Shown here one piece after another: positions 35,371-43,527 of a stretch of DNA of 64,000 nt. Position 1 is the stretch's first letter, and the number at the start of each line of letters is the position of its first letter. The position numbers were made by a program, and so were the translations under genes. A model generated the notes under the pieces. The model was not told where the DNA came from, ran no database searches, and saw only the letters and a list, made by a program, of their open reading frames with translations. Origin of the DNA: Shinisaurus crocodilurus (lineage: Eukaryota; Chordata; Lepidosauria; Squamata; Shinisauridae); NCBI GenBank assembly GCA_021292165.1, contig CM037878.1, positions 253,446,968-253,510,967 of the forward strand. The letters run 5' to 3'.

Positions 35371-37980
35371 TTTAGAGGGTTGCCATGAAACAACACAATA
35401 ACAGGCCTCGCCTCACAGTCTAAAAAACTATTTGGGAAAATGGTGCTCAACCATCATCAATCATTATAAGATGGATACTTTTTTTTTTTATTGTGAACAA
35501 ACTAAATATTAACTTAGGAAACATCACTACTTCTTATGAGAGCTTGTTCAAGCAAGCTGCAGTTACCTAGCAGTAAGTCCAATTAAACTCAGTGGGACTT
35601 GCTTCTGAGCACACATGTATAGGATTGCATTGTGACTTTCTTTGCTCATTTATTCCTTGGTCATTCATTTAAGAAATAACTACAAACACTTAGGTAAGAT
35701 GAGAGAAAGATGTTCTAGTTTAGTTCTTCTAAGTATTATCATCTGCTATATAGTATCACACTTGTTATAGGAGTGAAATCACAGACATTAGCGTCTGTAT
35801 GCCTTCTATGGCCTACAGAACAAAACTATTGTTTATAAACTAAAGCAACAAGAATTCTAGCAAAACAAAAACGGTTACAGTACTATCATATTTTGACTTT
35901 GTATATTTGTCGATGATAGACTTCAACACTGGCATGAGAAGGGAACATCAGCCATTTTCCAAAAATGTATTACATATATTAAAGTCAACCCCAGCTGTTG
36001 TTGTTTTTAATTCCAGTTCAGTACTGCAGAAGATTCTGAATAACATCAAATGGAGTTCAGAGTTTGTGAACAATTTGTATTCCTTTTGTGAATGTTCATT
36101 TTCACATGCACTCAAATGAAGATAGTAAAGGATGATAAATCATTAAAACAAAAGAGAAATTTAGTGCCTATCTTCTCAACCCAAGCATCTTACTGCTGCT
36201 TGATAGAAGTTTGATAGGTCACAAAGTTTAGCAAAGAACTTTTGATTCTTCACATAATGCCTAAACCATCCATCTCTAGTAAAAACAGTGATTTATTCTG
36301 GTAAGTGAACATTCGGATTTCTTGATATTCATGATTCACTTATTTTAATAATGTTTCAGTTTCTGATATATTTGATGCCTTGTATATGGGGCTTGAACAC
36401 AGGAGTCACTTCAAAAACATCGTTCTCTTAAAAGCATTATTTTGGAAGAGAGAGATCCTTTGGAGCCTGCCATTACGATGATAGATATGCTCCAAATAAT
36501 CTGGGATGCCCATATTACACATCACATTGACTTGGGTTCTGGCAGTTTGTTTCCACAGGCCTCCAAGCTTCAATGAACTTACAAAAATCCACACTGCCCT
36601 CCATCTGTTCTATACAATATCAGCAGACACAATGGATAGAAAAAATGTATTTTGTTCTCTATAATCTCTGGAGCCTTCAAATGGCTCAGCCGTATATAAA
36701 AACAAACAACAAAAAGTTACACATGTTAATAAGCTCACCATAATGAATGCCCCATTGCTCCCATTTTGCCAGTTCTTAACAATACTATTTAGTGCTTAGC
36801 TTTGCAGGTTAGCTAAATATTCACATTGCTAGGGAGAATTGATGTGTCTATTGATTTACCTAGCAAACCTCAAGTAGACAGGCTGACACTGGAATTAGTG
36901 ACCAAGCCAGATACAAACCTCCAAAATGCATCCTATAATCAAACTGCTAATTCATAGGGCTTCAGGCAAAAATATTTCAAACATGATAAATTAATACTCA
37001 GGTTTTTTAAAAAAATAATAATGCTTCCTTGGTCTCATTATGGCAAACATAGCTGAGTCCCAGAACATATAATTAAAAATACTCCATAATGCAGTTATTA
37101 TCCACAACCTTTGTTTTATTGGCTTACATTTTCAGATTTTGTTTTATCCAATTTTAGTGAAAATTAATGTGGTGTATAAATGTACACACAGAGACAGGTG
37201 TTTGTTATTGGCAGCGCAATAGAAAACCAAGTGATAAATAATAACAATGACAATAATGGCAATAGTTTCCCTTCAAAAATGTGTGTCACTATCATTTTAG
37301 TGTGTTCATATTAACAGAAAGTTTGAACTAAGCTCTACGTGACATAGCCTTTTCTTAAGAGCATTCCTATAAATTCTTCAAATACAGAAGTGTTCGTCAC
37401 CTAGCTCATCTTTGGTGCTGAATAATATCTTGAAGGAGGGAGAGGAGGAGACTCAGCCAGACAGTAGTCAATGAATATTGGTAGAGCCAAGTTCATTTGC
37501 CCCAATGAGGATATGTCCCCATGTTCTATGCCAGCAAGATATAATGCTCCAGCATTAGTTTAAAAAGAATCCTTACAAATTAAACCAAACACACACATTT
37601 TAACAAGGCTCTTCTCTCTCACTTACATAAGAACTACCATGTAATGGAAACACCCAGATGTCAAGACAGAAATTTTAACATCTGCTCATAATGAATTTCA
37701 GTTAGAAATAAAGGGAAAACTTCAAAGCAGTTTTCTCTCCCTGTGGCTATGACATACATACTCTTATTTTGTTTCATCACTGGCTCTGTACATTCATAGG
37801 CAATTACATTTCATTGTTGCATAGCATGGCAAGTCCAATGGAGGATGGCCCAAGATGACCTTAAGCAAGAAGCCTGCACTGAACTTCCACTCAGATCTTG
37901 TGCCTTTCTTTGCCTTCTCCCCAGTCCATGCTGCCCTGCTTCATTTCTGCAAATTTGCCACATGGTCCACACTGATGTTA
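35371..37980. other. unassigned
   Basis: A half MITE (GGGACTTGCTTCTGAGCAC, TGTATAGGATTGCA) lies at about 35570-35632. The remaining 2.4 kb is AT-rich with no recognised repeat or exon. Confidence 0.4.
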
Positions 37981-39350
37981 TAGAATCACAGAAAGGGGGG
38001 TGGGGGTGACTTGTAGGCCATCTAGTCCAACACCCTACTTAATGCAGAGAATCCAGAGTTAGAACATGCTCAACAGATGGCTGTCTAACCTCTGCTTGAA
38101 GACCTCCAGTAAGGGAGAGTCCACTACCCCTCTAAGTAATTGGTTTCACTGCTGAAGTGCTCTTATTGTCAAGAAGTTTCTCCTAACGTTCAACCAAAAC
38201 CTACCCTCCAGGAACTTAAGCCCATTAGAACTAGTTTTGCCCTCTTGATTAGGAGAGAACAAATCTTTGCTCTCTTCTATGTGACAGCCATTCAGGTATT
38301 TGAAGAATGCTATCATATCCCCCCCGCCCCCCAGCCTTCTCCAGACTAAACTTACCCAGTTCCTTCAATATTTTCTCATAGGACTTTTTTTCCATACCAC
38401 TGACCATCTTCATTACCCTCTGAAGCTGTTCCAATTTTCCCCCATCCTTTTTAAAGTGTGTCCCCCTGGAACTGGATACAGTACTTCAGATCAGGTCTGA
38501 CTCATGCAGAATAAACTGGGATTATTACCTCGCATTTTGTAAACTATGGTCCCATTGAACTGCTTAGGAGTTTCAATATATTAAGCAGTTGAGAAGTATT
38601 TTAATAAATAAAATATTAGTGCCGCTTATAGGTCTATTAATGCAGCCACATTGCTCTGCTGAATCATGTTCACTTTGTGATCAACTATAATCCTGAGATC
38701 AATTGACATGTACTACTGCCAAACCAGATATCCCCACCCTATACATGTGCATTTGATTTATTATTATTTTTGCATAAATGCAGAACTTTGCATTTGTCTC
38801 TGTTGAATTTCATTTTGTAAGTTTCAGCCCAGTTTTCCATTGAACTTTAATCCTGTCTTTTGAGTGGTTAGCTAGTTTTATCCCTACTGAAAATTTGATA
38901 CAGATTCCCTCCACCCCTTCAGCTATCATTCATCATCATTTATAAAATGTTAAAGTGTACCACCAGGCTCAGGACAGAACCCTGCACATCTCACTCAAAC
39001 CTCCCTCCAGTTTGATGAGGAACAAATAATAAACATTCTTTGATTATGGTTTTCCAATCAACTCTGAATCTACCTTATCATATTATCATCTAGCCCATAT
39101 TTAACCAATTTGCTAAGCGAAATATCATGGGAACTTTGTCAAATGCTTTGCTGAAATCAAGATAAATCATATCAACAGCACTCCCACAATCCACTAAGCG
39201 AGTAACCTGAATTAAAAAAAATAGTCTGGAATTAGGAATTATTTTGACAAATCCATACTGGTTCCTACTAATCACTGCATTGTTATCAAGATGCCTACTA
39301 AACAAACTCTATAATCTGGTCTAGTATAATCTCTGGTCTCAAAGTCAGAT
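37981..39350 (-). mobile_element. CR1 LINE, RT to 3' end, dead
   Basis: Minus-strand frame 39090-39305 reads 'DMIYLDFSKAFDKVPM', the CR1 motif A, preceded by 'QVTRLVDCGSAV'. The 3' part follows in CR1 order: 'CKVLHLCKN'-like text, 'LEQLQRVMKMVSGMEKKSY', and the 3' UTR up to 37981 (plus strand GGCCATCTAGTCCAACACCC). Several deletions and stops. Confidence 0.8.
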
Positions 39351-40021
39351 GACCTATTCTGTAGTTTCACGGAATGTCCTTTTTCCTCTTTTGGAAGATT
39401 AGAACAACAATTTGCTACTTTTGTGTAGTGGCAAATACTGTTTAAAGTTAAATAGTATTTACCACAGTTGCAAAAGCTATGGCACGCCACAGTGGACCAG
39501 TAGGTGGCAGCAGCTGGAAGTGTGTGTGGTGGTGGCGGCAGCAGTGACAGGCAGCCCTCTGAGCAGTAAATGGCAGGATGTGACCTGCTGCCCCTCCTGA
39601 TTTGCTGCCTCAACCACGTGGCTCATGGTAGGGCTGGCCCCGCGCTTAGGTGGGCTGCACAAAGTGACAAACAAAGCCTTGGAAATTTTACACACAATTC
39701 ACTATCTTGTTAAAACACCCCTATTGAAAAAAAAAAGTATGGCCTTTTGTTCACACACATGCAAACACAAAACTGCACATTTGTTCTGCTTTATGCTTGT
39801 TTTTCTTCAGGTTTATTTATTGGGACGCTTAGGGAGACAATGAGATGGTTTGCCCAATTCTTGGCTTACATTCTATACTGAATAGAATGCACCTACACCT
39901 TTATGCACCTACAAATACCTTGTATCCATAACCTCCAAAGTAAATTCATTAATGTTTGAAGGAAGCAACTCAGAGCTGTAAAAGCATAACGCTTGGCACT
40001 ATACAACAGAGATGCAACTTG
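39351..40021. other. unassigned flank of the DIRS element
   Basis: Positions 39354-39420 may continue the CR1. The GC-rich patch 39480-39650 gives open frames on both strands without motifs. Confidence 0.35.
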
Positions 40022-40230
40022 GAAGGACAGGTTGCTTACCTGTAACTGTAGTTCTTCGAGTGGTCATCTGTGCAGTCACACATATGGGCTCTGCGCCTGC
40101 GCTGAGCCAGTCTCGGAAGATTCTTTAGCTGAGTCAAAATGGGCGGGAACCCCTCCCCCACGGTGCTCGCTCCTAGCACGGTTCCCGCCCATTCCCTCAG
40201 TTCCTATGAGACCGCCTATTGCGACCCCAT
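40022..40230 (+). repeat. DIRS inverted terminal repeat, 3' side of element
   Basis: The core from about 40077 to 40230 is the reverse complement of 46494-46645 with few differences (CTGCGCCTGCGCTGAGCC, GGCGGGAACCCCTCCCCC, TAGCACGGTTCCCGCCC). The outer 30 bases (40022-40051) have no partner at the other terminus but are repeated in the internal complementary region. Confidence 0.9.
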
Positions 40231-40390
40231 GAACCGAGGGACCGCTGTTGGTGTCATTCTATATGTCCTTTGGGTCGTAACAGCAACACAATTTCTCATC
40301 CTTGGGACGAGCTGGAGCGATGCACCCAATCTCCACTGGCAGGTCCATCGAAATCGATAATGACGCCGAGCGGGGATGGATGGGTGGGTT

Positions 40391-40484
40391 GTGTGACTGC
40401 ACAGATGACCACTCGAAGAACTACAGTTACAGGTAAGCAACCTGTCCTTCTTCTTCGTGGTCTCTGTGCATCACACATATGGGC
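40391..40484. repeat. DIRS internal complementary region
   Basis: Positions 40391-40450 are the exact reverse complement of the element's low-coordinate end (40022-40081, 60 of 60). Positions 40448-40484 are the exact reverse complement of the high-coordinate end (46630-46666, 37 of 37). The two halves share one TTC. In DIRS elements this region is thought to template completion of the termini and closure of the circle. It lies between the recombinase stop and the terminal repeat, the standard place. Confidence 0.95.
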
Positions 40485-40527
40485 AGAGTAGCAAGCTGAC
40501 TTACCGGCGGTGGGACGGCGTCACATG

Positions 40528-41571
40528 TCACTGCAGCACCGATGAGAGGACTGCTCTGCCAAAAGCGTTCGCTTCTCGGGCTCGGAGGTCAAGCTTATAG
40601 TGTTTGACAAACGTCGAAGGCGCAGACCAAGTGGCCGCTCTACACAGATCCTGTAGAGGAATGCCCCTTCCAAACGCCGTGGATGTTGATTGCGCCCGGG
40701 TTGAGTGCGCTCTTATCGCACCCGGCAACTGTCTGTTGCTTAACTGGTAAGCGAGCTTAATTGTCTCTACAATCCATTTGGCGAACCTTTGCCTGGACAC
40801 AGGTAAGCCCTTTGAATTTTCGCCATAACAGACGAACAGCTGCGTCGATCTCCTAAACGAGGCTGTTCTGTCCTTGTAGAAAGCCAGTGCACGGCGGACG
40901 TCTAGAGCGTGCATTCTCTTTTCCAGGTCTGTTGTTGGACTCTGAAAAAAGGCTGGTAGTATTATATCCTGGCTGGTGTGAAATTCCGACACTACTTTTG
41001 GGACGAAGGAGGTGTCTGGACGGACAATCACCTTGTCTCTGTGAAAAGTCATGTAAGGTGGATCTTCTCTTAGTGCACATAGCTCGCTGGATCTTCTTGC
41101 CGAGGTAATGGCGACAAGGAAGGCCGTTTTCCATGTTAGCAACCGATAATCTATGGTGGCGAGCGGTTCAAATGGCTTCTGTTGTAGTGCACGCAGTACC
41201 AATGGTAGGTCCCATCCCGGTGTCAAGTCTTTGATCGGAGGAATGGTATTCCTTAGACCTTTCAGGAACTGCTTCACTATTGGGTGAGTGAAGACTGTCC
41301 CTGCGGTGGAGTAGGGTCTATTGGCCGAGATTGCCGCTAAGTATACTTTTATAGATGAAAGCTTTAATCCTCTTAGCATTAAAGTGTGTAGATATTCCAG
41401 GACAGTTTGTATTGTGCAAGTATTTGGATCTTGCCCTTGTGTCTTGACGAATCTCGAGAATGCCAGCCATTTTCTAGCATAAGATGCTCTTGTTGCTGGT
41501 TTGCGTGCCGCTGTTAGGATGTCCTGGATTGCTATTGGTAAATTTTGCACTAGGAGTGACGTATCCTCCAT
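40528..41571 (-). CDS. DIRS tyrosine recombinase
   Basis: Catalyses integration and excision of the circular DIRS intermediate, acting in place of an integrase. The 347-residue product from the ATG at 41571 is nearly all recombinase domain. It shows an N-terminal SAM-like core-binding part ('TRASYARKWLAFSRFVKTQ'), the first catalytic Arg in 'TSARRSSELCAL', the H-x-x-R box in 'RAHSTRAQ', and the nucleophilic Tyr in 'TFVKHYKLD'. No stop or frameshift. I chose this ATG because it is the last before the domain and overlaps the end of the RT gene by 22 bases (stop at 41550). The same frame stays open upstream to 43380 through the RT gene, which may mean a longer product or be incidental. Known family, high certainty for the domain, moderate for the start. 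Confidence 0.9.
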   Translation of the reverse strand: MEDTSLLVQNLPIAIQDILTAARKPATRASYARKWLAFSRFVKTQGQDPNTCTIQTVLEYLHTLMLRGLKLSSIKVYLAAISANRPYSTAGTVFTHPIVKQFLKGLRNTIPPIKDLTPGWDLPLVLRALQQKPFEPLATIDYRLLTWKTAFLVAITSARRSSELCALREDPPYMTFHRDKVIVRPDTSFVPKVVSEFHTSQDIILPAFFQSPTTDLEKRMHALDVRRALAFYKDRTASFRRSTQLFVCYGENSKGLPVSRQRFAKWIVETIKLAYQLSNRQLPGAIRAHSTRAQSTSTAFGRGIPLQDLCRAATWSAPSTFVKHYKLDLRAREANAFGRAVLSSVLQ

Positions 41572-43496
41572 GCCATGAGCGCCAAGCTCTTCAGGTCTGG
41601 GTGCCGGATCTCGCCCCGAGCCTGGGTTAATAGAGTTGGTGTGATGGGCAGTGACTTGTATTCCCCTCTGGAAAGGTGGAGAACCTGGGGGAACCACGGC
41701 TGTCTGGGCCACCATGGTGCTATCAGGATGCAGTCTGTGCAGTCGTTCCATATTTTCGAGACGACCCGTGTCAACAGAGGAAGGGGTGGAAAGATGTAGA
41801 ATAGATGCCCCGACCACTGCATCATAAAGGCGTCTGTAATGGACTCTGGATCTGAAGCTGCCCTGCTGCAGAACTGGTGGCATGCTGTGTTCTCTGAGGT
41901 AGCGAAGAGGTCTATTTGTGGGTGGCCCCAGATTGAGAAGATCCAATGGAGAACGTCCGGGTCCAACTGCCATTCGTGGGACTGCAGGGAGACTCTGCTG
42001 AGGGCGTCCGCTAGGGTATTGTCCTTGCCCGCGATGTGGATCGCCACGAGAGAGATGGACCTTCGGATCGTCCAGTGGAGGATTTTGAGGGTCAGTCTTG
42101 TTAGTCTCATGGACCGCGTGCCTCCTTGTTTGTTGAGGTAGGCCACAACGGTCGTGTTGTCCGTGACTACTTGAATGTGATGGTGGTGTAGCTCGGACTC
42201 CAGTGCCTTCATGGCGTTCCAAACAGCAAGTAGTTCCAGCATGTTGATATGCATCTTGCGTTGAATGGAATTCCATGTTCCTTGCGTGGTAAGTCCTGCA
42301 CAGTGTGCTCCCCAACCCAGGAGGGAGGCGTCTGTTGTTAGTATCTTTGTTGGCGTTAGTGGGTGAAAGGGAACCCCCTTGTCCAGATTCCTCCTGTCCG
42401 TCCACCATAGCAAAGTCGTTTTGACCGTTCTTGGAATGGGAAGACGAGTGGAAGGGGACTGTCTTTGCGGATTGTAGGAGCGGATGAACCAGTTCTGGAG
42501 GGTTCTCATGTGCAGGCGGGCGTAGTTCACGACCTGTATCGTTGAGGCCATGTGGCCTAGGAGGCGCTGGATTGTCTTTGCTGGTGTGGAGCGAGATTGG
42601 TACAGACTTTTTGAGAGGGTAAGTATCTTGTCCAATCTGTCTCGTGGTAGATAAGCCCGTCCTTGAATCGAGTTGAGAACCGCCCCTATGAACTGGATCT
42701 CCTTGGCCGGAGTGAGGACAGATTTCTTGGCATTGAGACATAGTCCTAGATCTTTGAGTAGGTGCAATGTCGTGCGGGTGGCCGACTCTAGACGAGATTT
42801 CGTGGAGTCCACTACCAGCCAGTCGTCGAGGTAGGGGAAGATCCGGATTCCCCTGGCTCTTAGACTTGCACAGACGACTGCCATGCATTTGGTGAACACC
42901 CTCGGTGCAGTGGAGAGGCCGAAGGGGAGGACTACGAATTGATAGGCCTCGTCCCCTATCTTGAACCGCAGGTACTTCCGACTGTCTTGGTGAATGGCAA
43001 TGTGGAAGTATGCGTCCTGCAGGTCTATCGACGCAAACCAATCCGTCTTGCGAAGTAAAGGCAGTATCGACTGGATGGTGACCATTCTGAACTTCTTTGC
43101 TGTTATGAAGAAGTTGACAAGTCGGAGGTCCAAGATCGGGCGAAGTCCTCCCCCCTTCTTCAACACTGTGAAGTACCGGGAATAGAGCCCCTCCTGGAGG
43201 TGATGTGGGTGGACAGGCTGGATGGCGCCCTTTTGCAACAGAGAGTCCACCTCCTCCAGTAACGGTGGAGTGGGCTGTGTGGTAGTGATGCCGAGGAAGG
43301 GGGGGAGAACGTCGAATTCGATCTGGTACCCGTGCTGGATGATGTTGAGGACCCAGCGGTCCGTCGTAATATGGTGCCACGATGGAAGGTAAGTGGCTAG
43401 TCTGTCCGTGAATAGGGTAATTGTATTTGACGATTTTGATGGAGTTCGTTGGGTTGTCATAATCGGTGGTGTTGTCGTGTCCGGTGTTTGAGTCAT
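41550..43496 (-). CDS. DIRS reverse transcriptase / RNase H / methyltransferase-like polyprotein
   Basis: Copies element RNA into DNA. Counting from the upstream ATG at 43814, the RT spans about residues 180-400, with 'SIDLQDAYFHI' (motif A, Asp264), 'LPFGLSTAPRVF' and 'YLDDWLVV' (catalytic Asp pair 330-331). RNase H is at about 488-608, with Asp495 (TTDAS), Glu527 (MLELLA), Asp552 (VTDN) and Asp603 (LADALSR). A region at about 633-712 ('IDLFATSEN', 'YIFPPLPLLTRVVSKI', 'ILIAPWWPRQPWF') matches the segment annotated in DIRS elements as a Dam-like methyltransferase. No stops. The first 95 codons overlap gag and look like a shadow, so I start at the ATG at 43496. A +1 shift at the gag stop (43528) is an alternative entry. 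Confidence 0.9.
   Translation of the reverse strand: MTQTPDTTTPPIMTTQRTPSKSSNTITLFTDRLATYLPSWHHITTDRWVLNIIQHGYQIEFDVLPPFLGITTTQPTPPLLEEVDSLLQKGAIQPVHPHHLQEGLYSRYFTVLKKGGGLRPILDLRLVNFFITAKKFRMVTIQSILPLLRKTDWFASIDLQDAYFHIAIHQDSRKYLRFKIGDEAYQFVVLPFGLSTAPRVFTKCMAVVCASLRARGIRIFPYLDDWLVVDSTKSRLESATRTTLHLLKDLGLCLNAKKSVLTPAKEIQFIGAVLNSIQGRAYLPRDRLDKILTLSKSLYQSRSTPAKTIQRLLGHMASTIQVVNYARLHMRTLQNWFIRSYNPQRQSPSTRLPIPRTVKTTLLWWTDRRNLDKGVPFHPLTPTKILTTDASLLGWGAHCAGLTTQGTWNSIQRKMHINMLELLAVWNAMKALESELHHHHIQVVTDNTTVVAYLNKQGGTRSMRLTRLTLKILHWTIRRSISLVAIHIAGKDNTLADALSRVSLQSHEWQLDPDVLHWIFSIWGHPQIDLFATSENTACHQFCSRAASDPESITDAFMMQWSGHLFYIFPPLPLLTRVVSKIWNDCTDCILIAPWWPRQPWFPQVLHLSRGEYKSLPITPTLLTQARGEIRHPDLKSLALMAWRIRHS
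41572..43380 (-). other. second open frame overlapping the RT gene
   Basis: The recombinase frame continues without a stop for about 600 codons upstream, wholly inside the RT/RNase H gene. The translated text is rich in Pro, Ser, His and Arg, has no domain and looks like a shadow. The absence of stops over 1.8 kb is unusual, although high GC helps. It could be a leader of the recombinase or merely a constraint-driven open frame. Confidence 0.4.
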
Positions 43497-43527
43497 GTCC
43501 AGTAAGTATGTCTCGATTCGTGTTAAG

